From Streptomyces sp. HUAS ZL42 (GTDB lineage: Bacteria > Actinomycetota > Actinomycetes > Streptomycetales > Streptomycetaceae), in assembly GCF_040782645.1 (NCBI RefSeq), contig NZ_CP160403.1, positions 6,421,001 to 6,485,000 on the forward strand: a DNA stretch of 64,000 nt, read 5' to 3'. Made by a program: the position numbers and the translations under genes. The notes under the pieces were generated by a model, which did no database searches, was not told the DNA's origin, and worked only from the letters and a program-made list of their open reading frames with translations. Positions 8,598 to 16,899 of this stretch are shown in pieces. Within the stretch, counting starts at the first letter, position 1. Every line of letters begins with the position of its first letter.

Positions 8598-9344
8598 ATG
8601 AGTCTGTTCCGCGACGACGGCATCGTGCTGCGCACCCAGAAGCTGGGCGAGGCGGACCGGATCATCACGCTGCTCACGCGTGGGCACGGGCGGGTGCGGG
8701 CCGTGGCGCGGGGGGTGCGGCGGACGAAGTCGAAGTTCGGGGCGCGGCTCGAGCCGTTCTCGCACGTCGACGTGCAGTTCTTCGCGCGGGGGAGCGAGCT
8801 CGTCGGCCGCGGGCTGCCCCTGTGCACACAGAGCGAGACCATCGCCCCGTACGGCGGCGGCATCGTCACCGACTACGCCCGGTACACCGCCGGGACGGCC
8901 ATGCTGGAGACCGCCGAGCGGTTCACCGACCACGAGGGCGAGCCGGCGGTGCAGCAGTATCTGCTGCTCGTCGGGGCGCTGCGCACCCTCGCCCGTGGTG
9001 AGCACGCGCCGCATCTCGTGCTCGACGCCTTCCTGCTGCGTTCCCTCGCCGTCAACGGGTACGCGCCCAGCTTCAGCGACTGCGCGAAGTGCGGCATGGC
9101 CGGGCCGAACCGGTTCTTCTCGGTGGCCTCCGGGGGGTCGGTCTGCGTCGACTGCCGGGTGCCCGGCAGCGTCGTACCCTCGCCGCGGACCCTGGAACTC
9201 CTCGGCGCGCTGCTTACGGGAGACTGGGAGACCGCGGACGCGTGCGAGCCGCGGTACGTCCGGGAGGGGAGCGGGCTGGTGTCCGCCTACCTGCACTGGC
9301 ATCTGGAGCGCGGGCTGCGCTCGCTTCGGTACGTGGAAAAGTAA
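8598..9344 (+). CDS. recO: DNA repair protein RecO
   Basis: A 248-residue RecO, which helps load RecA onto gaps covered by single-strand binding protein in recombinational repair. The N-terminal OB-fold is seen as SLFRDDGIVLRTQKLGEADRI and RGVRRTKSKFGARLEPFSHV. The helical C-terminal part holds the zinc site, CAKCG at about residue 161 and CVDC about 18 residues later. Length and domain order are normal. The next gene, uppS, starts 30 bases downstream on the same strand, an arrangement usual in Streptomyces. An upstream in-frame extension is possible, but the ATG at 8598 matches the family N-terminus. Confidence 0.95.
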   Translation: MSLFRDDGIVLRTQKLGEADRIITLLTRGHGRVRAVARGVRRTKSKFGARLEPFSHVDVQFFARGSELVGRGLPLCTQSETIAPYGGGIVTDYARYTAGTAMLETAERFTDHEGEPAVQQYLLLVGALRTLARGEHAPHLVLDAFLLRSLAVNGYAPSFSDCAKCGMAGPNRFFSVASGGSVCVDCRVPGSVVPSPRTLELLGALLTGDWETADACEPRYVREGSGLVSAYLHWHLERGLRSLRYVEK

Positions 9345-9374
9345 GCGGAAAAGAAACAGGGAGACGAGAAGCAC

Positions 9375-10214
9375 ATGGTCGTACGCGGGATCCTGGGGCG
9401 CCAGCGCCGCGAGTACAGGGCGCCGGAGCCCCACCCGTCCGGCGCCCGCGCGCCGAAGCTCCCCGGCGAGCTGGTCCCCAACCATGTGGCGATCGTCATG
9501 GACGGGAACGGTCGCTGGGCGAAGCAGCGCGGGCTGCCCCGCACCGAGGGGCACAAGGTCGGCGCCGAGCGCGTCCTCGACGTACTGCAGGGCGCGGTCG
9601 AGATCGGCGTCGGCAGCATCTCGCTGTACGCCTTCTCCACCGAGAACTGGAAGCGTTCGCCCGACGAGGTGCGCTTCCTGATGAACTTCAACCGCGACTT
9701 CATCCGCAAGACGCGTGACACGCTCGACGAGCTCGGCGTCCGGGTGCGCTGGGTGGGCCGTATGCCCAAGCTGTGGAAGTCGGTCGCCAAGGAGCTCCAG
9801 GTCGCCCAGGAGCAGACGAAGGGCAACGACCGGCTGACCCTCTACTTCTGCATGAACTACGGCGGCCGCGCGGAGATCGCCGACGCGGCGCAGGCCCTCG
9901 CGGAGGACGTGAAGGCGGGGCGCCTCGACCCGTCCAAGGTCAACGAGAAGACCCTGCAGAGGTACATGTACTACCCGGACATGCCGGACGTGGACCTGTT
10001 CCTGCGGCCGAGCGGCGAGCAGCGCACGTCCAACTACCTGATCTGGCAGAGCGCGTACGCCGAGATGGTCTTCCAGGACGTGCTGTGGCCGGACTTCGAC
10101 CGGCGTGATCTGTGGCGGGCCTGCGTGGAGTTCGCTTCACGGGACCGGCGGTTCGGCGGGGCCATTCCGAACGAGGAGCTGCTGGCGATGGAGGGCAGGC
10201 AGGGCGAGGCCTGA
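9375..10214 (+). CDS. uppS: Isoprenyl transferase (undecaprenyl diphosphate synthase family)
   Basis: A 279-residue cis-prenyltransferase that condenses isopentenyl diphosphate units onto an allylic primer to make the lipid carrier for cell-wall synthesis. The diphosphate-binding motif HVAIVMDGNGRWAKQRGL with its catalytic Asp lies near residue 43. The family signatures YAFSTENWKR and FLRPSGEQRTSNYLIWQ follow in order, with the conserved Arg and Ser that bind isopentenyl diphosphate. About 35 additional N-terminal residues, basic and Pro-rich, precede the core, as often in actinobacteria. The start has AGGGAGA upstream. It is probably cotranscribed with recO. Confidence 0.95.
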   Translation: MVVRGILGRQRREYRAPEPHPSGARAPKLPGELVPNHVAIVMDGNGRWAKQRGLPRTEGHKVGAERVLDVLQGAVEIGVGSISLYAFSTENWKRSPDEVRFLMNFNRDFIRKTRDTLDELGVRVRWVGRMPKLWKSVAKELQVAQEQTKGNDRLTLYFCMNYGGRAEIADAAQALAEDVKAGRLDPSKVNEKTLQRYMYYPDMPDVDLFLRPSGEQRTSNYLIWQSAYAEMVFQDVLWPDFDRRDLWRACVEFASRDRRFGGAIPNEELLAMEGRQGEA

Positions 10215-10236
10215 AGCGCCGGGCCCGGAGATCGCA

Positions 10237-10303
10237 GCCCGTCCGGCCTTTGAGGACGAGGCCCGTTCAGGGCCGAAGCAGGGGGCTGGGGGCGGCAGCC
10301 CCA
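10237..10303. repeat. Dispersed Streptomyces intergenic repeat with hairpin (recO-uppS terminator region)
   Basis: The segment starting GCCCGTCCGGCCTTTGAGGA and ending in a GGGGGCTGGGGGCGGCAGCCCC hairpin (10281-10303) follows uppS and lies between two convergent genes. I recognise this from memory as one of the recurring intergenic sequences of Streptomyces genomes. It likely helps end transcription from both sides. No copy count could be made here. Confidence 0.5.
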
Positions 10304-10339
10304 GGGACGGTCACCCCGGCCCACCCGCACGAACCCGGC

Positions 10340-10759
10340 TCAACCGCCGGAGGCCGCCGCGCACTCCGCGCACGTGCCGAAGATCTCCACCGTGTGCGCC
10401 ACGTTGACGTACCCGTGCTCCGCCGCGATGGCGTCGGCCCACTTCTCCACCGCCGGGCCCTCCACCTCCACCGCCTTGCCGCAGACCCGGCAGACGAGGT
10501 GGTGGTGGTGCTCTCCGCTGGAGCAGCGGCGGTAGACGGACTCGCCGTCGGAGGTGCGCAGGACGTCGACCTCGCCCGCGTCGGCGAGGGACTGCAGCGT
10601 GCGGTACACCGTGGTCAGGCCGACCGAGTCGCCCTTGTGCTTGAGCATGTCGTGGAGTTCCTGCGCGCTGCGGAACTCGTCGACCTCGTCGAGGGCCGCC
10701 GCCACGGCGGCCCGCTGCCGGGTCGCGCGGCCCTTCACGGGCGGTCCAGCCGTCGTCAC
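10340..10759 (-). CDS. zur: Zinc uptake regulator Zur (Fur family)
   Basis: A 139-residue Fur-family repressor that binds zinc and shuts off zinc import genes. The winged-helix DNA-binding part includes the SVGLTTVYRTLQSLADAGEV recognition region. The C-terminal dimer domain has the His cluster in SSGEHHHHLVC and two paired cysteines, CRVCG and CAEC, forming the structural zinc site. Start: GTG at 10759 with GAGGAGG upstream; a longer frame to 10909 is an artefact of open high-GC sequence. It is the last gene of the znuA-znuC-znuB-zur run, so it is probably autoregulated through the boxes upstream of znuA. Confidence 0.92.
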   Translation of the reverse strand: MTTAGPPVKGRATRQRAAVAAALDEVDEFRSAQELHDMLKHKGDSVGLTTVYRTLQSLADAGEVDVLRTSDGESVYRRCSSGEHHHHLVCRVCGKAVEVEGPAVEKWADAIAAEHGYVNVAHTVEIFGTCAECAAASGG

Positions 10760-10820
10760 CGGTTGCCTCCTCACACGTCTGCACCTGCCGGGCCATTGTG
10801 CCAGCCCGGCCTGTAAGCGG

Positions 10821-11723
10821 TCAGACGCCGATCTTCCCGTCGGTCCCCCTGCTGGCCGGAATCGCACACTCCGCGGGGTCTCCCGCAGGCTGCGCGGCCG
10901 CCAGCGCACGGGCGCGGCGCCGGGCCAGCGGGGCCGCCAGTGCCGTCAGCGCGATGAAGGCGGCGATCGTCAGCAGCACGATCGTCGCGCCGGGCGGCAC
11001 GTCCTGGTAGTACGACGTGACGGTGCCGCCGATCGTCACGGTCACGCCGATCGCCACGGCAATGGCGAAGGTCGCCGCGAAACTGCGGCTCAGCTGCTGC
11101 GCCGCCGCCACGGGAACGACCATCAGGGCCGACACCAGCAGCAGTCCGACCACCCGCATCGCGACCGTCACGGTCACCGCGGCCGTGACGGCCGTCAGCA
11201 GGTTGAGAGCGCGGACCGGCAGGCCCGTCACCCGCGCGAACTCCTCGTCCTGGCTGACCGCGAACAGCTGGCGGCGCAGGCCCAGGGTGACCAGGACGAC
11301 GAAGGACGCGAGCAGGCAGATCGCCGTGACGTCCGACTCCGACACCGTCGACAGCGACCCGAAGAGGTACGACGTCAGGTTCGCGTTCGAGCCGCCCGGC
11401 GCGAGGTTGATGAACATCACGCCGCCGGCCATACCGCCGTAGAAGAGCATCGCGAGGGCGATGTCGCCGCGGGTCCTGCCGTACCAGCGGATCAGCTCCA
11501 TCAGCACGGCGCCGAGGACGGAGACCGCCGTCGCCATCCACACGGGGGAGGCGGACAGCAGGAAGCCCAGGCCGACGCCGGTCATCGCCACATGGCCGAT
11601 GCCGTCGCCCATCAGGGCCTGGCGGCGCTGGACGAGGTAGATGCCGACGGCCGGGGCGGTGATGCCGACGAGGACGGCTGCGAGCAGCGCCCGCTGCATG
11701 AAGGCGTAGTCGAGGAAGTCCAT
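10821..11723 (-). CDS. znuB: Zinc ABC transporter permease ZnuB
   Basis: A 300-residue integral membrane permease of the ABC-3 (metal) family with about eight or nine hydrophobic helices and a short cytoplasmic tail. It begins DFLDYAFMQRALLAAVLVGI, standard for this family. It carries the conserved GDGIGHVAMTGVGLG loop that contacts the ATPase and a second family segment with GLLLVSALMVVPVAAA. It forms the channel moving Zn2+ delivered by ZnuA. Its start overlaps the stop of znuC by one base. The specific metal is inferred from the linked zur and the Zur boxes. Confidence 0.92.
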   Translation of the reverse strand: MDFLDYAFMQRALLAAVLVGITAPAVGIYLVQRRQALMGDGIGHVAMTGVGLGFLLSASPVWMATAVSVLGAVLMELIRWYGRTRGDIALAMLFYGGMAGGVMFINLAPGGSNANLTSYLFGSLSTVSESDVTAICLLASFVVLVTLGLRRQLFAVSQDEEFARVTGLPVRALNLLTAVTAAVTVTVAMRVVGLLLVSALMVVPVAAAQQLSRSFAATFAIAVAIGVTVTIGGTVTSYYQDVPPGATIVLLTIAAFIALTALAAPLARRRARALAAAQPAGDPAECAIPASRGTDGKIGV

Positions 11724-12490
11724 CAGCTCAGCAGTCCCGTGCGGATCGGTTCGGCGCCCGCCGGAGCGTGCGGGTGCACGTGGTCGTGGCCGGGCAGCGC
11801 GTGCTGGCCGACGGCCTGCGGGGGCGGGCCGTCGTGCAGCACACAGCCGTCGCGCAGGACGACCGCCCGGTCGATGAGGGGCTCGAGGGGGCCCAGTTCG
11901 TGCAGGACCAGCAGGACGGTGGCGCCCTGGGACACCTGCTCGCGCAGGGTCGCCGCCAGCACGTCCTGGCTGGCCAGGTCGACGCCCGCCATCGGCTCGT
12001 CCATGATCAGCAGCTCGGGTTCGGCGGCCAGGGCGCGGGCGATCAGGACGCGCTGGTGCTGGCCGCCGGACAGGGCGTTCACCGAGTCCTTGGCGCGGTC
12101 CGCCATGCCGACGAGCTCCAGGGCACGCCGTACGGCCTCGTGGTCGGCCTTGCGGAAGACGCCGAAGCGGGCGCGGGCGAGGCGGCCCGAGGAGACGATC
12201 TCGGTCACCGTGGCGGGCACGCCGCCAGCGGCGGTCGTGCGCTGCGGCACGTACCCCACGCGCGCCCAGTCGCGGAAGCGGCGCCGGTCCGTCCCGAACA
12301 GCTCGATCTCACCGGTGGTCGCCGGCACCTGTCCGATGATGCTGCGGACGGCCGTGGACTTGCCGGAGCCGTTCGCGCCGAGCAGCGCGACGACCTCACC
12401 GCGGTGCACGGTGAGGTCGATGCCGCGCAGGACGGGGCGCGAGCCCAGCTCGGCGGTCACGCCGCGCAGTGATATGACGGGCTCGCCCAT
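11723..12490 (-). CDS. znuC: Zinc ABC transporter ATP-binding protein ZnuC
   Basis: A 255-residue ATPase powering the zinc transporter. Walker A GANGSGKST is near residue 40, the Q-loop lies in RVGYVPQRT, the ABC signature is LSGGQHQRV, Walker B is ELLIMDEPM, and the switch His is in LVLHELGP. The C-terminal tail is His-rich (residues near 235-245, with HALPGHDHVHPH), a feature often seen in zinc importers. Start: an ATG at 12514 overlaps the znuA stop, but the ATG at 12490 has GGAGG seven to eight bases upstream and is preferred. Confidence 0.92.
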   Translation of the reverse strand: MGEPVISLRGVTAELGSRPVLRGIDLTVHRGEVVALLGANGSGKSTAVRSIIGQVPATTGEIELFGTDRRRFRDWARVGYVPQRTTAAGGVPATVTEIVSSGRLARARFGVFRKADHEAVRRALELVGMADRAKDSVNALSGGQHQRVLIARALAAEPELLIMDEPMAGVDLASQDVLAATLREQVSQGATVLLVLHELGPLEPLIDRAVVLRDGCVLHDGPPPQAVGQHALPGHDHVHPHAPAGAEPIRTGLLS

Positions 12491-12510
12491 GGCGTCGTCC
12501 TCCGTAACGA

Positions 12511-13479
12511 TCATTTGGTTCCCAGGGCCGTCTGCAGCGCCTTGAGGTTGGACTCCATGACCGAGAAATAGTCCTTGCCCCGGGACTTCTCCGTGATGCC
12601 CTCGATCGGGTCGAGGACGTCCGTCCTGAGGTTGGTGTCCTTGGCGATGGTCTTCGCGGTCTTGTCGCTGACGAGCGTCTCGTAGAACACGGTCGTGACG
12701 CCGTCGGCCTTGGCCATCTTCTCAAGATCCTTCACGCGTGCGGCGCTGGGCTCCGATTCCGGGTCGAGGCCGTTGATGGCCTCCTCGGTGAGGCCGTAGC
12801 GCTCGGCGAGGTAGCCGAAGGCGGCGTGCGTGGTGATGAAGACCTTGGACTTCGTGTCCGCCAGCCCGTCCTTGTACCGGGTGTTGAGCTTGTCGAGCTT
12901 GGCGACCAGGGCCGCGGTGTTCTTCTTGTAGTCGGCCGCGTGGTCGGGGTCCGCCTTCTCGAAGGCGGCGCCGACGCCCTTGGCGACCTCGGCGTACTTC
13001 ACCGGGTCGAGCCAGATGTGGGGGTCCTGGCCGCCCTCCTCCTCGCCGTGTTCGTCGTCGTGCTCGGCCGCGTGGCCGCCGACCTCGTTGCCGTGCTCCT
13101 CGAGGGAGGTGAGTGTGGCGGCGTCGATCTTCGTCTTGACCCCGGACTGGCTGACGGCGTCGTCGACGGAGGGCTGGAGGTTCTTGAGGTACAGGACCGC
13201 GTCGGACTCGTCGAGCTGCGCCCGCTGCTGGGCGCTGATCTCCAGGTCGTGCGGCTCCTGGCCGGGCTCGGTGAGGCTGGTGACCTGCACATGGCCGCCG
13301 CCGATCTGCTCGGCGAGGAAGGCCATCGGGTAGAACGACGCAACGACGTCGAACTTGTCCGTGTTGCCGGCGGCCGCGCTCGCACCGGAGCAGGCGGAGA
13401 GGGTGCCGATGCCGAGAGCGGTGGCCGCGGTGACCGCTGCCGCGGATATGAGGTGTCGTCCGTGTCGCCGTACGTTCAT
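12511..13479 (-). CDS. znuA: Zinc ABC transporter substrate-binding lipoprotein ZnuA
   Basis: A 322-residue secreted lipoprotein that captures zinc. The signal peptide ends in the lipobox LSAC (Cys about residue 30). The metal site is visible as FYPM and EPHDLE, HIWLDP, and THAAFGY with later DPESEPSAARV. A charged His/Asp/Glu loop (about residues 130-155, with repeated H-D-D-E-H-G-E-E) precedes HIWLDP, as in zinc-specific members. Start: ATG at 13479; TTG/ATG codons up to 13497 are in frame but lie inside the Zur box. It heads the zinc operon. With no clear ribosome site the transcript may have a very short leader. Confidence 0.92.
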   Translation of the reverse strand: MNVRRHGRHLISAAAVTAATALGIGTLSACSGASAAAGNTDKFDVVASFYPMAFLAEQIGGGHVQVTSLTEPGQEPHDLEISAQQRAQLDESDAVLYLKNLQPSVDDAVSQSGVKTKIDAATLTSLEEHGNEVGGHAAEHDDEHGEEEGGQDPHIWLDPVKYAEVAKGVGAAFEKADPDHAADYKKNTAALVAKLDKLNTRYKDGLADTKSKVFITTHAAFGYLAERYGLTEEAINGLDPESEPSAARVKDLEKMAKADGVTTVFYETLVSDKTAKTIAKDTNLRTDVLDPIEGITEKSRGKDYFSVMESNLKALQTALGTK

Positions 13480-13493
13480 GACAGTCATTTTCA
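13479..13493 (-). promoter_or_regulatory. Zur box 1 (overlapping znuA start)
   Basis: Reads TGAAAATGACTGTCA toward znuA, matching the 7-1-7 Zur/Fur-type consensus TGAAAATGATTTTCA at 13 of 15 positions. It touches the first base of the znuA ATG, so bound Zur would block RNA polymerase at the operon start. The consensus is from memory of actinobacterial Zur sites. Confidence 0.75.
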
Positions 13494-13500
13494 ACAAATC

Positions 13501-13515
13501 TGGAAATGGTTGTCA
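13501..13515 (-). promoter_or_regulatory. Zur box 2 (upstream copy)
   Basis: Forward reading TGGAAATGGTTGTCA matches TGAAAATGATTTTCA at 12 of 15 positions. Its centre is 22 bases from the centre of box 1, about two helical turns, so two Zur dimers could bind on the same face of the DNA. It lies between znuA and the divergent glyS gene, 135 bases from the glyS start. Confidence 0.65.
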
Positions 13516-13650
13516 ACAGCGCTTGTGGGAGGCCTTCGGGCGGCTTGTGGGCGGAACCGATTTGATTGAGGGGGAGCCTGCGCCGGTACCCTGAAGCATT
13601 CGCTGGAAGCATCTCGCTTCGTCGCCCGTCGTCGTAATGAAGAGAGCACC

Positions 13651-15033
13651 GTGGCCGCCGACAAGATCGACACCATCGTCAGCCTGAGCAAGCGCCGTGG
13701 CTTCGTATTCCCCTGCAGTGAGATCTACGGCGGCCAGCGCGCCGCCTGGGACTACGGACCGCTGGGTGTCGAGCTCAAGGAGAACATCAAGCGCCAGTGG
13801 TGGCGCTACATGGTGACGTCGCGCGAGGACGTGGTCGGTATCGACTCGTCCGTGATCCTGGCCCCCGAGGTCTGGGTCGCCTCCGGCCACGTCGCCACCT
13901 TCACGGACCCGCTGACCGAGTGCACCTCCTGTCACAAGCGGTTCCGCGCGGACCACCTGGAGGAGGCGTACGAGGCCAAGCACGGCCGCCTGCCGGAGAA
14001 CGGCCTCGCGGACGTCAACTGCCCGCACTGCGGTAACAAGGGCCAGTTCACCGAGCCCAAGCAGTTCTCGGGTCTCCTCTCCACCCACCTCGGCCCCACA
14101 CAGGACAGCGGCTCCATCGCCTACCTGCGTCCCGAGACCGCCCAGGGCATCTTCACCAACTTCGCCCTGGTGCACACCGCTTCGCGCAAGAAGCCCCCGT
14201 TCGGCATCGCGCAGATGGGCAAGTCCTTCCGCAACGAGATCACGCCCGGCAACTTCATCTTCCGCACCCGCGAGTTCGAGCAGATGGAGATGGAGTTCTT
14301 CGTCAAGCCGGGCGAGGACGAGAAGTGGCACGAGTACTGGATGGAGCAGCGCTGGAACTGGTACACCGGCCTGGGTCTCCGTGAGGAGAACATGCGCTGG
14401 TACGACCACCCGCAGGAGAAGCTCTCCCACTACTCCAAGCGCACCGCCGACATCGAGTACCGCTTCCAGTTCGGCGGCAACGAGTGGGGCGAGCTCGAGG
14501 GTGTCGCGAACCGCACGGACTACGACCTGGGGGCCCACTCGAAGGCGTCGGGCCAGGACCTCTCCTACTTCGACCAGGAGGCCGGCGAGCGCTGGACCCC
14601 GTACGTCATCGAGCCCGCGGCCGGTGTCGGCCGCACCATGCTGGCCTTCCTGCTCGACGCCTACGTCGAGGACGAGGCGCCGAACGCCAAGGGCAAGATG
14701 GAGAAGCGCACGGTGCTGCGCCTCGACCACCGCCTCGCTCCCGTGAAGGTCGCGGTCCTGCCGCTTTCGCGCAACCCCGAGCTGTCCCCGAAGGCCAAGG
14801 GCCTCGCCCAGGCGCTGCGCCAGCACTGGAACATCGAGTTCGACGACGCCGGCGCCATCGGCCGCCGCTACCGCCGCCAGGACGAGATCGGCACGCCGTA
14901 CTGCGTGACGGTCGACTTCGACACGCTGGACGACAACGCGGTGACGGTACGCGAGCGTGACTCGATGAAGCAGGAGCGGGTGTCGCTGGACCAGATCGAG
15001 GGCTACCTGGCCGGCCGCCTCCTGGGCTGCTAG
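13651..15033 (+). CDS. glyS: Glycyl-tRNA synthetase (alpha2 type)
   Basis: A 460-residue class II aminoacyl-tRNA synthetase that charges tRNA-Gly. The N-terminal catalytic region holds [19 protein letters not shown] and the Gly-specific [17 protein letters not shown]. An inserted CTSC...CPHC pair near residues 90-130 is zinc-binding. Motif 2 appears as [20 protein letters not shown] and motif 3 near [10 protein letters not shown]. The C-terminal anticodon-binding domain starts near KVAVLPLS. The start is GTG. A T-box leader was looked for in the 100 bases upstream and none is apparent. It is divergent from the zinc operon. Confidence 0.95.
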   Translation: MAADKIDTIVSLSKRRGFVFPCSEIYGGQRAAWDYGPLGVELKENIKRQWWRYMVTSREDVVGIDSSVILAPEVWVASGHVATFTDPLTECTSCHKRFRADHLEEAYEAKHGRLPENGLADVNCPHCGNKGQFTEPKQFSGLLSTHLGPTQDSGSIAYLRPETAQGIFTNFALVHTASRKKPPFGIAQMGKSFRNEITPGNFIFRTREFEQMEMEFFVKPGEDEKWHEYWMEQRWNWYTGLGLREENMRWYDHPQEKLSHYSKRTADIEYRFQFGGNEWGELEGVANRTDYDLGAHSKASGQDLSYFDQEAGERWTPYVIEPAAGVGRTMLAFLLDAYVEDEAPNAKGKMEKRTVLRLDHRLAPVKVAVLPLSRNPELSPKAKGLAQALRQHWNIEFDDAGAIGRRYRRQDEIGTPYCVTVDFDTLDDNAVTVRERDSMKQERVSLDQIEGYLAGRLLGC

Positions 15034-15049
15034 GACACAGGGTCGTTCG

Positions 15050-15111
15050 AAAACCCCGGTTCCGTTACGGACGTAACAGACGTAACGAAACCGGGGTTTT
15101 TCCCATCCCGG
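15050..15111 (+). terminator. Rho-independent terminator after glyS
   Basis: AAAACCCCGGTT at 15050-15061 pairs with AACCGGGGTTTT on the right arm, followed by a run of five T, a classical terminator. The long loop also contains two copies of ACGTAAC that can extend the stem with CGTTAC. It ends 16 bases after the glyS stop. Confidence 0.85.
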
Positions 15112-15188
15112 ACACATACGGCTCCGAAGGAGAGGTCATGCGCGGCCCGCAGCGGGCGGGCGCGGCAACGAACACTCACGGGGGCATC

Positions 15189-16115
15189 ATGCGCAAGCAA
15201 GCAGTCGTCGGCGCGGCCGTCCTGGCCCTGGCCATCGGTTCCGTCGGCTACGTGGCGGCGAGCGGCCAGGAGCAGCAGCCCGACTCCTCCGCGGCGATCT
15301 CCGTCCAGTCCGGCTCCGGCTCCGGAGCCGGGACCGGACCGGCGGCGGGCGACCGGCTCGCCGCGATCGGCCTGACCGGCGACCAGCGCCTCGTCCGCTT
15401 CCGCCTCGACCGGCCCGGCACCGTGCTGCCGCTGGGCAGGGTGAACGGCCTCAAGGGCGACACCAGGCTGGTCGGCATCGACTACCGGGTGCAGAACAAC
15501 AAGCTGTACGGCGTCGGCGACAAGGGCGGCATCTACACCCTCCGCGAGATCGGCGCCAGGGCCACCAAGGTCTCCCAGCTGAGCGTCGCCCTGCAGGGGA
15601 GCCGCTTCGGCGTCGACTTCAACCCCGCCGCCAACCGGCTGCGCGTCATCAGCGACACCGGACAGAACCTCCGCCACAACATCGACGACCCGGCCGGCGC
15701 GCCCGCCGCGGGCACCACCGCCGTCGACGGCACCCTGACCAACCCGCCCGTCCCGCCCGCCACCACCGTTGCCACGGCGACGGGCGTGACCGGCGCGGCG
15801 TACACGAACAACGACCTGGACACCGCGACGGCCACCACCCTCTTCGACCTCGACACCGCCCAGGACCGCATCTCCGTCCAGTCCCCGGCCAACGCAGGCA
15901 ACCTCGCCCCCACCGGCGGGCTCGGCGTCGATGTGCCGGGCAACTCCGGCTTCGACATCTACAGCTCGGCGAACACGGGCACCAACACCGGCTACGCGGT
16001 GACGGGTTCCCGCGCCTACCGGGTCAACCTGCTGACCGGCAGGGCGACTTCCACCGGCTCCTTCCCGAAGGCACGCAAGGTCGTGGACCTGGCGATCCCG
16101 CTGCGACAGGGCTGA
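15189..16115 (+). CDS. Secreted DUF4394 domain protein
   Basis: A 308-residue exported protein. A signal peptide (about residues 1-28: MRKQAVVGAAVLALAIG...) is followed by a Gly/Ser-rich linker and a beta-propeller-like DUF4394 domain beginning AAIGLTGDQRLVRFRLDRPG. The repeated phrases LVGIDYRVQNNKLYGVG, FGVDFNPAANRLRVIS and GAAYTNNDLD are the hallmark of the family, in which similar blades recur. Function is unknown; a surface or extracellular binding role is likely. Start: ATG at 15189 with GGGGG upstream; a longer frame from 15138 would bury the signal peptide. It is preceded by a terminator, so it has its own promoter. Confidence 0.85.
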   Translation: MRKQAVVGAAVLALAIGSVGYVAASGQEQQPDSSAAISVQSGSGSGAGTGPAAGDRLAAIGLTGDQRLVRFRLDRPGTVLPLGRVNGLKGDTRLVGIDYRVQNNKLYGVGDKGGIYTLREIGARATKVSQLSVALQGSRFGVDFNPAANRLRVISDTGQNLRHNIDDPAGAPAAGTTAVDGTLTNPPVPPATTVATATGVTGAAYTNNDLDTATATTLFDLDTAQDRISVQSPANAGNLAPTGGLGVDVPGNSGFDIYSSANTGTNTGYAVTGSRAYRVNLLTGRATSTGSFPKARKVVDLAIPLRQG

Positions 16116-16198
16116 GCGTCCTCCCCGGAGGGCCGTTGATTGGTCCTCCATGGAGCCGGGGGATTGGCCCTGGGCAGGCGATCACCGGGAGCGGCACC

Positions 16199-16819
16199 GT
16201 GACCCCCATGAGCATCGCCTTCCTGCTGACCACCCTCGTGGTCGTCGCCACCCCCGGCACCGGAGTCGTCTACACCCTCGCCGCAGGTCTGTCCCGCGGC
16301 CGCCGCGCGAGTGTCGTGGCGGCCGTCGCCTGCACTCTCGGCATCGTTCCGCACATGCTGGCCACCGTCACCGGCGTCGCGGCGCTGCTGCACGCGAGTG
16401 CGACGGCGTTCCAGGTCCTCAAGTACGCCGGTGTCGCCTACCTCCTGTACATGGCGTGGGCCACGGTGAAGGACAAGGAGGCGATCACCGTCGACGGGGA
16501 CACCGCGCCGCTCTCCGCGGGCCGGGTCATCGTCCGGGGCGTTCTGATCAACATCCTCAACCCGAAGCTGACGATCTTCTTCTTCGCCTTCCTGCCGCAG
16601 TTCGTGGACCCGGACGAGCCGCACGCGGTCCTGCGGATGCTGGGGCTCGGCGGTGTCTTCATGCTGGCCACCTTCGTCGTCTTCGCCGCGTACGGCGTCC
16701 TCGCGGCCTCGGTCCGCAGCCACGTCACCTCACGGCCGCGCGTGATGACGTGGCTGCGGCGGAGCTTCGCGGGGTCGTTCGTGGCGCTGGGGGCGAAGCT
16801 CGCGTTCACCGCCCGCTAG
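16199..16819 (+). CDS. LysE-family amino acid/homoserine exporter
   Basis: A 206-residue membrane protein with about six transmembrane helices. It starts SIAFLLTTLVVVATPGTGVVYTLAAGLSRG, the N-terminal LysE/RhtB signature with the conserved PG. It continues with KYAGVAYLLYMAW and INILNPKLTIFFFAFLPQF, also diagnostic (LNPK, FLPQF). Members export amino acids, homoserine lactones or related small molecules; the substrate is not predictable. Start: GTG at 16199 has GGGAG seven bases before it; the ATG three codons later (16208) is the alternative. Confidence 0.87.
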   Translation: MTPMSIAFLLTTLVVVATPGTGVVYTLAAGLSRGRRASVVAAVACTLGIVPHMLATVTGVAALLHASATAFQVLKYAGVAYLLYMAWATVKDKEAITVDGDTAPLSAGRVIVRGVLINILNPKLTIFFFAFLPQFVDPDEPHAVLRMLGLGGVFMLATFVVFAAYGVLAASVRSHVTSRPRVMTWLRRSFAGSFVALGAKLAFTAR

Positions 16820-16847
16820 CCAGGCCGGCCTCGACGTCGACTGACAG

Positions 16848-16885
16848 ATATCAGCTGACAGATATTGAAATCTGTCAGCTGATAT
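16848..16885. promoter_or_regulatory. 38-bp inverted repeat, probable TetR operator upstream of the aldo/keto reductase
   Basis: Two perfect 16-base arms, ATATCAGCTGACAGAT (16848-16863) and its complement (16870-16885), flank a 6-base AT-rich spacer. CTGACAGATAT is additionally repeated directly at 16841-16851 and from 16856. The right arm ends 14 bases before the reductase ATG. The TetR gene 63 bases after the reductase is the natural candidate for its binding protein. Confidence 0.65.
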
Positions 16886-16899
16886 GCCAGGGTGGACGC

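Noticed and set aside
13515..13650. T-box or other riboswitch upstream of glyS
   Set aside because: No specifier loop, antiterminator sequence or terminator is visible in the short leader.
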